This document shows positions 1 to 6,394 of a DNA stretch of 33,410 nucleotides, one piece after another; the stretch's first letter is position 1, and each line of letters opens with the position of its first letter. The notes under the pieces are model-generated. The model saw only the letters and a list, made by a program, of their open reading frames with translations, was not told the DNA's origin and made no database searches. Origin of the DNA: a virus; IMG/VR virus record IMGVR_UViG_3300025057_000028, positions 1 to 33,410 of that record; one strand, 5' to 3'. The position numbers and the translations under genes are program-made.

Positions 1-128
1 GTGCCTTCCATCACGCCGCCGGGCTGCTTGTAAAACTTCCACGGATACTTGCCACGCACTGGGTTCTTCTCTGCCAGCTCATGCCACCAATGGTCACTAT
101 CCATCGGGTTGGTCGACATCCACACGCC
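1..128. repeat. Terminal overlap, left copy
   Basis: These bases are the same as 33283-33410 except for one mismatch, c at 12 against t at 33294. The terL reading frame continues through the join, so this is most simply the overlap left when a circular or circularly permuted genome is written as a line. The mismatch is at the third position of a valine codon and is silent. Confidence 0.95.
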
Positions 129-719
129 GCGCCACGGACAACCGCCGTGCTTCTTGGTCGGGTAACGCCCGACACGTGAGGTCAAACCATCGACCACAGC
201 CTTCGGCAGCTCACGCGCCTCATCAATGAAACCGCCAGTCAATTCCAACGACAGCAGCTTACGCACATCGCGTGGCTGGTCGAGCGCCAAAAATATAACT
301 TCACAATCCAAGCCCGGCACGCCATCGCGTTCAGGCAACTGAATATGATGCGTAATAGGCGGCGACCAACGCATCGGCCCCCACACATTCTCAGGGAATA
401 TCTCTTGCCACGTCTTAATCGTGGTCGTGCGCAGCTCAGGATACGAGTTACGAATAACGGCAAAGCGCGTATAGCGGATATTATCAACGGGTGATGGCGG
501 CTGCTTCACAGCTCGCAACATCACCTCAGCAAGCGACGCAAACGTCTTGCCAGAGCCAACTGGCCCCATCAAGCCACGCACAAAGCTATCGTCGTTCAGA
601 AACTTCCACGTCGTCGGGCTTTCAGAAAAATCAAGATTAAGACCAGATAACGCTTCACTCGCGTCGCGCCCACGCTTACGGCGGGGGCTGCGGTCACGCG
701 CCTTCGTCTGTCTCGCCAT
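1..719 (-). CDS. terL: Terminase large subunit, N-terminal part (continues at 33283)
   Basis: This is the ATPase half of the DNA-packaging motor that pumps phage DNA into the prohead. Reading leftward from the ATG at 719-717, the frame is open to the window edge for 239 codons. It shows a Walker A motif GPVGSGKT at residues 52-59 and a Walker B motif GGFIDEA with D166 and E167. The frame continues without a break at 33283 and stops at 32445, giving a 518-residue protein across the junction. The first 20 residues are rich in Arg and Lys. The start overlaps the end of the zinc-binding gene at 694-927 by 26 bases, and GGAG precedes it. The gene is split only because of where the circle was cut. 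The family call is firm. Confidence 0.95.
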   Translation of the reverse strand, partial: MARQTKARDRSPRRKRGRDASEALSGLNLDFSESPTTWKFLNDDSFVRGLMGPVGSGKTFASLAEVMLRAVKQPPSPVDNIRYTRFAVIRNSYPELRTTTIKTWQEIFPENVWGPMRWSPPITHHIQLPERDGVPGLDCEVIFLALDQPRDVRKLLSLELTGGFIDEARELPKAVVDGLTSRVGRYPTKKHGGCPWRGVWMSTNPMDSDHWWHELAEKNPVRGKYPWKFYKQPGGVMEG

Positions 720-927
720 CATCTAGCTCCAACGTAATGCCACCCGGCTCAGTATAAAATTCAAAAAACGGCGTATGACAAGCGCCGCAAACAATCTGCT
801 GACTGCCCTCATACACGCGGCCACGGGTTTGCTGGCCGCAAAAATCACACTCCACAAAATCGTCATAAAACCGCACGTAATCCTTCTTCGGCAGCTTGAC
901 GACGTTGTTAGGCCATTCGCTACTCAT
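694..927 (-). CDS. Small protein with two CxxC pairs (zinc-ribbon-like)
   Basis: A 77-residue protein with cysteines at 27/30 (CDFC) and 47/50 (CGAC), the spacing of a four-cysteine zinc ribbon. The last 15 residues are strongly acidic. It lies between the small and large terminase genes, overlapping terS by 8 bases and terL by 26, so it is translated together with them. Zinc ribbons at this position may help assemble the packaging complex or bind nucleic acid, but that is inference from position only. I do not recognise a named family. Confidence 0.8.
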   Translation of the reverse strand: MSSEWPNNVVKLPKKDYVRFYDDFVECDFCGQQTRGRVYEGSQQIVCGACHTPFFEFYTEPGGITLELDDGETDEGA

Positions 928-1321
928 CGTCCTCCTCCTTCACTTCATAGGTCGTGGCCTTCGGGCCAGTCACGTTAATGCCAATCATACTTGGCTTGCG
1001 CTCATCGGAGTTAGGCTCCAACAAGCCACGGTGCTTAGCCAGCAGGCGCAGTGCCGACAGCTTGTCGTGCATCTCAACCTCAATCTGGTTGCCGTGCTGG
1101 TTTGGCGTAACCTTAACCTTCTTAATCGCGCGCCGTGCCCTATCCGGCAGTCTATCCGACGCACACACACCCACATTGCCCAACTCGTCCCAGCTCAGCA
1201 CATCCGTCACCTCGCCAGAAGCTATCGCCTCCAGCTCCTGCACAACCGCCTCGCGGCGGTCTGCATCATTCGACGCAAGCGCTGCACGCTGCTCCCTAGT
1301 CGTCAATGGCTTGTCCGTCAT
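920..1321 (-). CDS. terS: Terminase small subunit
   Basis: A 133-residue protein, the DNA-recognition partner of TerL. The N-terminal 50 residues are helical and charged. The stretch around residues 68-102 (VKVTPNQHGNQIEVEMHD followed by KLSALRLLAKHRGLLEP) matches the end of the Terminase_2 type of phage small terminases, where a beta hairpin is followed by a helix carrying a LLxKHxGL-type motif. The tail is acidic. It sits one small gene before terL, as expected. It overlaps the preceding gene (1296-1574) by 26 bases. The call rests on this motif and position and not on a strong full-length match. Confidence 0.75.
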   Translation of the reverse strand: MTDKPLTTREQRAALASNDADRREAVVQELEAIASGEVTDVLSWDELGNVGVCASDRLPDRARRAIKKVKVTPNQHGNQIEVEMHDKLSALRLLAKHRGLLEPNSDERKPSMIGINVTGPKATTYEVKEEDDE

Positions 1322-1574
1322 CCAATATCTCCGCGCCTACTGCTGCGTAGCCAGCCAAATCGAGCCAGCTATCTTCATGCTCAGGCGATTGTACCAGTCT
1401 AGCAATCTTAACGCCAGCCATACAAAGCGCAACCTGTTCAGGGGTTACCTCCTTTTGCATGATGACCGTCCATATATCCGCAATGCGCTGATGGTTCTCG
1501 CGCATCGTTCCATAGTCCTTACCGCGCTTCTGCAATGTCGTAGCTGCGGTTCTCAGTAATGTGTTCGCTTTCAT
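1296..1574 (-). CDS. Phage protein resembling the DUF6378 family
   Basis: A 92-residue helical protein. The N-terminal half contains RGKDYGTMRENHQRIADIW and the centre reads VALCMAGVKIARL. This pattern is seen in small phage proteins annotated DUF6378, which are related in appearance to MazG-like helical bundles but have no proven activity. A clear GGAGG ribosome binding site lies 7 bases before the ATG. The ATG overlaps the stop of the proline-rich mini-gene (1571-1705) as ATGA. It is part of the gene run leading to the terminases. The function is unknown. Confidence 0.75.
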   Translation of the reverse strand: MKANTLLRTAATTLQKRGKDYGTMRENHQRIADIWTVIMQKEVTPEQVALCMAGVKIARLVQSPEHEDSWLDLAGYAAVGAEILDDGQAIDD

Positions 1575-1705
1575 GCGTTACCTCCAAAAATTTTGTGCGA
1601 CACCCCCATACGTACAGGGTAGGGGGGCGGGGGGCAAGGGGTGGGTCTTACAGGAAGTGGTGCTGGCGCTGGCAGCGGTGTAAAGAAGCATACGTTGGTT
1701 TGCAT
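1571..1705 (-). CDS. Proline-rich mini-protein
   Basis: A 44-residue reading frame that fills the gap between two larger genes. Its ATG is one base after the stop of the HTH gene (1707-2357). Its TGA overlaps the ATG of the next gene as ATGA, the arrangement expected for translational coupling. The middle of the protein is very proline-rich (PLPAPAPLPVRPTPCPPPPYPV) because the DNA here is a C-rich tract on this strand. I see no ribosome binding site of its own, so translation would rely on the preceding gene. No family is recognised. The exact fit of both ends argues for a real gene, while the G-rich tract on the other strand offers an alternative reason for the unusual composition. Confidence 0.55.
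   Translation of the reverse strand: MQTNVCFFTPLPAPAPLPVRPTPCPPPPYPVRMGVSHKIFGGNA
1617..1645 (+). other. G-quadruplex-type motif
   Basis: On the + strand there are five G-runs of 3, 6, 6, 4 and 3 bases separated by loops of TA, C, CAA and T. This easily satisfies the usual four-run G-quadruplex pattern with very short loops. It lies in the 132-bp gap between the HTH gene and the DUF6378-like gene, inside the proline-rich mini-gene. The G-rich strand is the template strand for the leftward transcript. Confidence 0.75.
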
Positions 1706-1706
1706 T

Positions 1707-2357
1707 TTATACACCTAGCTCTGCCGCCACGTCCTGTAGAGAAGGCACCCCCTGCCGCTTGGCAAGCCTTGCCCTGCTTACCGACAGCGTAGCCTCTGTC
1801 AGCTGCTCAACCGATACCTCTTCGGGCAGTCGGCGCGTGTGATTGATGACGTTATCGAACAGCACCACCTGACCCGTCGCCTGCTGGATGGCCCGGACGA
1901 ACGCGTGGGCGAGCGCCTCAGCGTGCGTGTGAGAGCGCGATTGTGCATCCCCCAGACCCCCTTTACTTTCTGGTACGTCATCTTGGTCTTGCACGAGCTG
2001 CAATGGCTTGGCGATATGTATGTCCTCCAAGCTAGGCAATGCCATATCCTTTTCCCACAGCACTTGGTAGCGATTGTTTTTCCAGCCAGTTTTGGTCTTC
2101 TGGTAGTCCTTCGGCTGTAGCTGCCGCACGTACTTCAGACGCTTCAGCTTCTTGATGCTCTCGTGAATGCTGCTGCGTGACTTCAGATTGGTCAGCTCCA
2201 TCAGCGTAGCCATTGACGGCCAGCACACACCAGCCCGATTAGTGAACGCACACAGCGCCATCAGCACCCGCAGGTCTGTATCCTTCAGCGTCCTATCACC
2301 TGCGGCACGCATTGGACACACGCTGTATGGCCGCTTGAACTCAGATAAATGAGACAT
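1707..2357 (-). CDS. Winged-helix DNA-binding protein, probable replication initiator or loader
   Basis: A 216-residue protein. Residues 20-100 form a winged-helix pattern: a helix with LKDTDLRVLMALCAFTN, then WPSMATLMELTNL, then a recognition-type helix SRSSIHESIKKLKRLKYV. The same arrangement occurs in phage and plasmid replication proteins whose N-terminus is a helix-turn-helix. After a linker, the C-terminal 80 residues are a separate helical region. Its neighbours are the primase-helicase and a 192-residue protein, with no DNA polymerase in the genome. A role in bringing host replication proteins to the origin is therefore plausible but inferred. The start ATG overlaps the end of the 61-residue zinc protein by 17 bases. 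Confidence 0.7.
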   Translation of the reverse strand: MSHLSEFKRPYSVCPMRAAGDRTLKDTDLRVLMALCAFTNRAGVCWPSMATLMELTNLKSRSSIHESIKKLKRLKYVRQLQPKDYQKTKTGWKNNRYQVLWEKDMALPSLEDIHIAKPLQLVQDQDDVPESKGGLGDAQSRSHTHAEALAHAFVRAIQQATGQVVLFDNVINHTRRLPEEVSVEQLTEATLSVSRARLAKRQGVPSLQDVAAELGV

Positions 2358-2526
2358 CTTTTCGCTCCTTGTTTTTGCCGTAGCACTCGTGGCACCACTG
2401 CTTGAACTTCACAGGCTCCTTGCCCGTCACCACAGTGACGAAGCCGTGAGACTTGGTATTGCACTCAGCGCACACAACGCCGCCTCGTGAGAACTGCCGT
2501 TGCGCCCTAGAAGGGGAGTTCGTCAT
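2341..2526 (-). CDS. Small CxxC/CxxC zinc-binding protein
   Basis: A 61-residue basic protein with C19-A-E-C22 and C45-H-E-C48, a probable single zinc site made from two knuckles. It overlaps the upstream 192-residue gene by 20 bases and the downstream HTH gene by 17, so all three are probably translated together. Its size and zinc knuckles are similar to Com, the small activator of mom translation in phage Mu. The resemblance is only of type, not of clear sequence, and it is not beside the mom-like gene here. Nucleic-acid binding is the likely role. Confidence 0.7.
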   Translation of the reverse strand: MTNSPSRAQRQFSRGGVVCAECNTKSHGFVTVVTGKEPVKFKQWCHECYGKNKERKDVSFI

Positions 2527-3085
2527 CGAATATCTCCTCTTGCTTCTCTTTCACGTTCACAACTTCCGCGCCCGGAAACTCATGCTTGGTCATCGTCACG
2601 GCGACATGACCCTCCCAGTTGGCTAGGATGTTCGCCACTTCCTCTACGCAATACACGACCATATCCCTATGCTCGCGTGCTACCTTGTGCTGCTCTTCAA
2701 ACGTACGCGTGATTGCCAACACCTTGCCATCTGGCATAGCCGCTTCCCAGAACTCACCCGTCAGCTCGCTATGCCCGTTCGCCTTAGCTGCCTTCTCCAA
2801 CGCTGCATATGCACGCGCCATAGCTTCAGCCTCAACCTTCACCTCACTGCCGACATCTGCATCAATAGCTTTATTGAGCCGGTCAAGCTGCGCCTCAAAC
2901 CGTTCACGTAGTTTCGTATCGACCAGCTCTGGCAATCTATCAATGCCCCACCGCTGTTCGTAGTCAGACACAATCTTATCAAGCTCGACTAACGCCGACC
3001 TGAGCTTCCTTGCATTCACACTATCGCCGTTTCGCTGCATCATCTTCTGAACGCCACGAGCTGGCTTTGGTATTCTTTTAGCCAT
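2507..3085 (-). CDS. Unknown helical protein with an SSB-like acidic C-terminal tip
   Basis: A 192-residue protein from the ATG at 3085-3083. GGAGG lies 11 bases upstream, and a longer in-frame GTG start at 3103 would overlap that site, so ATG is preferred. The first 20 residues are basic, the middle (about 25-110) is alpha-helical with coiled-coil character, and the end reads EEIFDDELPF. That ending looks like the DDDIPF tip by which bacterial SSB recruits its partners, although no OB-fold is evident. It is the first gene after the TGTGA cluster and is followed by zinc and HTH genes in a replication module. The tip suggests contact with host replication or repair proteins; this is inference. 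Confidence 0.7.
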   Translation of the reverse strand: MAKRIPKPARGVQKMMQRNGDSVNARKLRSALVELDKIVSDYEQRWGIDRLPELVDTKLRERFEAQLDRLNKAIDADVGSEVKVEAEAMARAYAALEKAAKANGHSELTGEFWEAAMPDGKVLAITRTFEEQHKVAREHRDMVVYCVEEVANILANWEGHVAVTMTKHEFPGAEVVNVKEKQEEIFDDELPF

Positions 3086-3103
3086 TTTAGCCAATACCTC
3101 CAC

Positions 3104-3208
3104 GACACGTGTGATATGTGATATGTGATTGTGAACCCCTTATAGGGGGTTTCACATCACACACACATAATGTGATTATCACATAAGATGTGAAAACTTT
3201 TTCACACA
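3104..3208. promoter_or_regulatory. Dense TGTGA/TCACA motif cluster; candidate origin or operator array
   Basis: This 105-bp gap contains six TGTGA and four TCACA pentamers on the + strand. They include a tandem 7-bp repeat (TGTGATA, TGTGATA, TGTGATT) at 3110-3130 and a perfect palindrome ATGTGATTATCACAT at 3170-3184. A second palindrome at 3189-3206 has 8-bp arms TGTGAAAA/TTTTCACA around CT. A hairpin-forming element at 3131-3155 pairs GTGAACCCC with GGGGTTTCAC, but no T-run follows on either side, so it is not a normal terminator. On the leftward strand GATAAT within the first palindrome could be a -10 box, though no good -35 accompanies it. Iteron-like origin and multi-site operator both fit. 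Confidence 0.6.
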
Positions 3209-5023
3209 TCAGCCTAACCCCTTGTTAATAATGACAATTCCGTCCTCGATAAAAATCACACGTTTGCTCTGTAGGGCTGCTCTAGCATCCCTTCGCTTAC
3301 CTGCTGTGAGGTCGGGAGTTTTCACACGGTGTTCTACTTTCCATCTCTCTATGTCACACCTATCGGACTTCTCATTCATCAATACGTTATGCAGTGCATC
3401 GAGTGCAATTTGCTGGTCGTTGGTTAGTTTCGCCCGGCGCACGTCACTACGTTGCGTAGGCTCGCTGGGCTGAATAACGATAGAGCTGTCGCCCAGCATC
3501 GCAATCGGCACCATATCGAAGACCATATCGTCGAATGGCTCTGCATCCTTCTGCTTTTCGCATTGCAGGGTGAAGCTGTCCTCATCCTTTTTGACACGCA
3601 ATGCAGCGTCTACAGCGCCAAGTAGCGCAGTTGAGCCACGCATACCACGTGACGCGTCCTTGCCTGCGTGGTGGATACCCAGCACCGCACCGTCAATATG
3701 CCGCTGTAGGGCGTTACAGGCGCTTACAAACAGCCCCATATCTGAGCTGGAGTTCTCATCACCCAGCAGACTGCGCGCCACCGTGTCGATAATGCACAGC
3801 GTAAACTGCTGGTCGAGGCCATCAACGGTGCGCAGGAGCTTCTCAACGTCCTGCTGCTCTGTCATATGCACCGCCATAGGAAGCACATACATAGGCGCGT
3901 CAGCTTCGATACCGACGTGCTGCTGCCACGCCTTCACACGCTTACCAAGACCGCCTACGCCCTCGCCTGCAATATACAGCACCGCACCCTGCTTGACTGC
4001 GTTACCGTGCCAAGCGCGCCCATACGCAACAGATAAAGCTATGTCGATACCCAGAAACGATTTACCCGCGCCGGGTTCGCCATAGATGACACCGAAACCG
4101 TGTTCAGTGAGCAGACCATCGACCAGCCATTTGACTGGCGGCATATTGCGTAGATACGTCAGGCTGTATGTCGGATACACGTCAGGCTCGTCGACTGGCT
4201 CCAACACCTCACCATCGGGCGTTACGACATCCGTTATAACATCCGCACTGCTGACAACATCACGCAGCTCTTCTGGCGTGTGCCCGTTCTGCAACCAGTC
4301 ATACACGTCCTGCTTCTCACTGAGACCCGGAAGGTCAACCACCTTGATGTCCTTTGCCACGTCAATGAGATGACTGCTGACCACCTGCGCGTGCTTCTGC
4401 CCCGCTTCGTCTGCGTCGGGTAGAATGACCACGCGTCGGCCTTCAAAGAATTTGTTTAGCTCTGCTTTCCATTTGCCAGCCCCGCCGTGTGATGTCGTAG
4501 CGACAGCACCCAGCTCAATGAGTTTGTCTGCACACTTCTCGCCTTCGACCACAAAAATTGTTTTCTCCGGGCGCGACAGGATGCCTTGCAGATTGTAGGG
4601 CAGCGCCTCGACATCCTGCATATTGTAAATCCAGCCGCCACTGCCGTCTGGCCTGCGCTGCCTGAATGTCTTTGGCTCAAAGCGCATGACCTGATACCGC
4701 AGCTCACCTTGCGCGTCGACGTAGTTATACACCTTGCTGAGATACTGCGCAGGCTGGATGGCCTTCTGCGTTTGCTTTGGTATGCCGAACTTGCGCTCCA
4801 GTACGTCAGGGATACCGGCGAGCTGCGCGCCCTCATTCTGACGAACGAGGTCGACTACGCCGCCGCCTATGTTGTTTTCAAAATCGAACCACGTACCTTT
4901 GCGCAGGTCGACTTCCTTCGACCCACGATTGCCCCAGCGCAGCGTGTGGCCGCGCCGTTCCTTTGGTTCACCCCAATAATGTTTTGCGACTGTCTCAATG
5001 TGAGCGCCGATATTGTTTGTCAT
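3209..5023 (-). CDS. Primase-helicase (TOPRIM plus RepA-like RecA-fold ATPase)
   Basis: A 604-residue replication protein. The N-terminal 140 residues resemble the front of phage primases but lack the usual cysteine zinc site. A TOPRIM-like domain follows, with VVEGEKCAD from residue 158 and PDADEAG around 202-208. The C-terminal half is a RepA/AAA_25-type ATPase with Walker A GEPGAGKS at 315-322 and Walker B CIIDT at 410-414, followed by the HHAGKDASRGMRGS motif. It would unwind DNA and possibly make primers, working with the host polymerase since none is encoded here. The start uses GGAG and the 15-base leader GGAGTAAACGAGATG, which is also found at the mom-like gene 18 bases upstream of this one. 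The gene ends beside the TGTGA cluster. Confidence 0.9.
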   Translation of the reverse strand: MTNNIGAHIETVAKHYWGEPKERRGHTLRWGNRGSKEVDLRKGTWFDFENNIGGGVVDLVRQNEGAQLAGIPDVLERKFGIPKQTQKAIQPAQYLSKVYNYVDAQGELRYQVMRFEPKTFRQRRPDGSGGWIYNMQDVEALPYNLQGILSRPEKTIFVVEGEKCADKLIELGAVATTSHGGAGKWKAELNKFFEGRRVVILPDADEAGQKHAQVVSSHLIDVAKDIKVVDLPGLSEKQDVYDWLQNGHTPEELRDVVSSADVITDVVTPDGEVLEPVDEPDVYPTYSLTYLRNMPPVKWLVDGLLTEHGFGVIYGEPGAGKSFLGIDIALSVAYGRAWHGNAVKQGAVLYIAGEGVGGLGKRVKAWQQHVGIEADAPMYVLPMAVHMTEQQDVEKLLRTVDGLDQQFTLCIIDTVARSLLGDENSSSDMGLFVSACNALQRHIDGAVLGIHHAGKDASRGMRGSTALLGAVDAALRVKKDEDSFTLQCEKQKDAEPFDDMVFDMVPIAMLGDSSIVIQPSEPTQRSDVRRAKLTNDQQIALDALHNVLMNEKSDRCDIERWKVEHRVKTPDLTAGKRRDARAALQSKRVIFIEDGIVIINKGLG

Positions 5024-5035
5024 CTCGTTTACTCC
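5021..5035 (-). repeat. Repeated translation-start element, primase copy
   Basis: Fifteen bases GGAGTAAACGAGATG, covering ribosome binding site to start codon, are identical to those at 5663-5677 before the neighbouring mom-like gene. Duplication of the start region, or a shared translation signal, would explain it. Confidence 0.85.
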
Positions 5036-5041
5036 AACCCC

Positions 5042-5665
5042 TCAAAATAAAAGTGTTTGCGTTTCCACGTTGCCGCCTGCGTCGTAGGTTTTGCTCTCGC
5101 CCTTCGGGTAGGGCTGAACATCATACCGTAGCTTCTGGCGCAGCTCTTTCTTTTGCCTCTTGTCACCAACAAAAGTTACATACCTGTGCTTGCGTGGCCT
5201 ATCCACCAAATCAGTGCCCCAATGTCCACGCGAATGTCGTGCTGACTTACCGCCGCTTGTGTCAAACCCCACGGGGTCTTTCCGCTTTGCAGACAAACCC
5301 GTGTAAAGAAAGTTCGTAGCCTGATAGACGTAGCCGATATGCCCCTGCTTTGTGTCAGCGTAGCTCACTATAATCTTTGGTGGGGGCAACAGCTTCATCG
5401 ACCTAGAGACAAGTATAGAGGCTAAGTTCTTTTCGTTGCGCTCCAAGCACAGCCTGTTTAGCTCCAACACATCCAGTGCGTGTTCCTCCCCACAAACACC
5501 ACGCGCAAGATGTGGCGACGCTGGCGCGCCGTATGTGATAACACCAATCAAATTGTTTTCTTCATACAAACCATAGGCAAACATAATTAGAGGCATCCGC
5601 TTCATGTAATGCTTTTGCAGAAACCATTGCCGCGTTTCCTCTGGCTTGATTTGCAAAACCTGCAT
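5042..5665 (-). CDS. Mom-like adenine modification protein (GNAT fold)
   Basis: A 207-residue protein from the ATG at 5665, which has AGGAG seven bases upstream. A longer frame from 5731 runs through a terminator hairpin and is rejected. The motifs YGAPAS (45-50), ELNRLCL (68-74) and SYADTKQGHIGYVYQATNF (101-119) are those of the phage Mu Mom family. Mu Mom has a GNAT-like fold and changes adenine in phage DNA to a methylcarbamoyl derivative that resists many restriction enzymes. Here it would protect replicated DNA before packaging, and it sits directly before the primase-helicase. A terminator hairpin lies immediately before its ribosome binding site, so expression probably depends on read-through. 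I see no clear Com gene beside it. Confidence 0.85.
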   Translation of the reverse strand: MQVLQIKPEETRQWFLQKHYMKRMPLIMFAYGLYEENNLIGVITYGAPASPHLARGVCGEEHALDVLELNRLCLERNEKNLASILVSRSMKLLPPPKIIVSYADTKQGHIGYVYQATNFLYTGLSAKRKDPVGFDTSGGKSARHSRGHWGTDLVDRPRKHRYVTFVGDKRQKKELRQKLRYDVQPYPKGESKTYDAGGNVETQTLLF

Positions 5666-5677
5666 CTCGTTTACTCC
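5663..5677 (-). repeat. Repeated translation-start element, mom copy
   Basis: GGAGTAAACGAGATG, the same 15 bases as 5021-5035. It begins just after the T-run of the terminator at 5680-5729, so the two signals are within a few bases of each other. Confidence 0.85.
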
Positions 5678-5679
5678 TG

Positions 5680-5729
5680 AAAAAATATTGGGGCGTGCCG
5701 CTGAGGGGGAGGGAAGGGCAGCACGCCCC
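5680..5729 (-). terminator. Intrinsic terminator or attenuator before the mom-like gene
   Basis: Reading leftward, a 12-bp stem (GGGGCGTGCTGC pairing with GCGGCACGCCCC, one G-U pair) encloses a 16-base loop and is followed by AATATTTTTTC. The stem pairs fully only in the leftward RNA, because the other strand would have a C-A mismatch. It begins 12 bases after the stop of the SSB-like gene and ends 24 bases before the mom ATG, leaving no room for a normal promoter between. Confidence 0.85.
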
Positions 5730-5741
5730 AACTGACGCTAC

Positions 5742-6359
5742 CTAAAACAGTGGTGCGGGTGTTTCATCACCACTGCTTTGCGCGGCAGCCGGTTCAGGAG
5801 TAGTGTCCGGCGCACTTGCAGCGTCAAAAAAATCGGGCCTGTCGACCCAGCTCACGATGCTCCACTTCGGTGCCTTGAACCGAAGCTCACCATTTGGCGA
5901 CTGGATTTTAATCGTCTCCGTGCCTTCAATGGCAACCACTGGCATCAGGCCAGCGTGCTGACCCTTCTCTGCCAGATACTTGCTGTGCAGGTCATCCATT
6001 GAACGCAGCACAGTCTTCGCACTGTGGCTGAACTCACGCAGGCCCAAGTCCGTTGACCCAATGCGCAGACGGAACGCCTGCTTGTGGTCTTCACTTGGCT
6101 TGCCCGGCATCGGTTCACCGACCTTCGCCATCACAAAGTCAGGCGCGCCAGTTGCGAACGACAGCCAACCGACTTCGATATTTTCCATATCCATCACGAA
6201 GTTGGTCGGCATTTCGACCTCGACTTCGGTTTTTGTCCATTGACCGTCTTCGCCCTGCACGCGATTGACTGCGATGAGGTCGCCGCCCTTTGCGTCATAC
6301 TTGACGATTGGCAGGATGTCGCCTGCCGATTTAGTTTCAGTTGGTAATCCTAACGCCAT
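5742..6359 (-). CDS. Probable single-strand DNA-binding protein
   Basis: A 205-residue protein with a beta-rich body of about 165 residues, containing GWLSFATGAPDFVM, LRIGSTDLGLREFSHSAK and PKWSIVSWVDRPDFF. It ends in a low-complexity Pro/Ala/acidic tail SSGDETPAPLF. This body-plus-acidic-tail plan is that of phage single-strand-binding proteins, and the gene lies between recombination nucleases and the primase-helicase. No standard SSB motif is plain, so the assignment is from architecture and position. AGGA lies 9 bases before the ATG at 6359. The terminator at 5680-5729 follows its stop. Confidence 0.6.
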   Translation of the reverse strand: MALGLPTETKSAGDILPIVKYDAKGGDLIAVNRVQGEDGQWTKTEVEVEMPTNFVMDMENIEVGWLSFATGAPDFVMAKVGEPMPGKPSEDHKQAFRLRIGSTDLGLREFSHSAKTVLRSMDDLHSKYLAEKGQHAGLMPVVAIEGTETIKIQSPNGELRFKAPKWSIVSWVDRPDFFDAASAPDTTPEPAAAQSSGDETPAPLF

Positions 6360-6394
6360 AATTCATATCCTTTCATAAACGCTATTCATGTAAC

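Noticed and set aside
3131-3155. GTGAACCCC/GGGGTTTCAC hairpin as a terminator
   Set aside because: No T-run follows on either strand; more likely part of the TGTGA array.
5666-5731. Longer start of the mom-like gene adding 22 residues
   Set aside because: The extension runs through a terminator hairpin and has no ribosome binding site; ATG 5665 has AGGAG.
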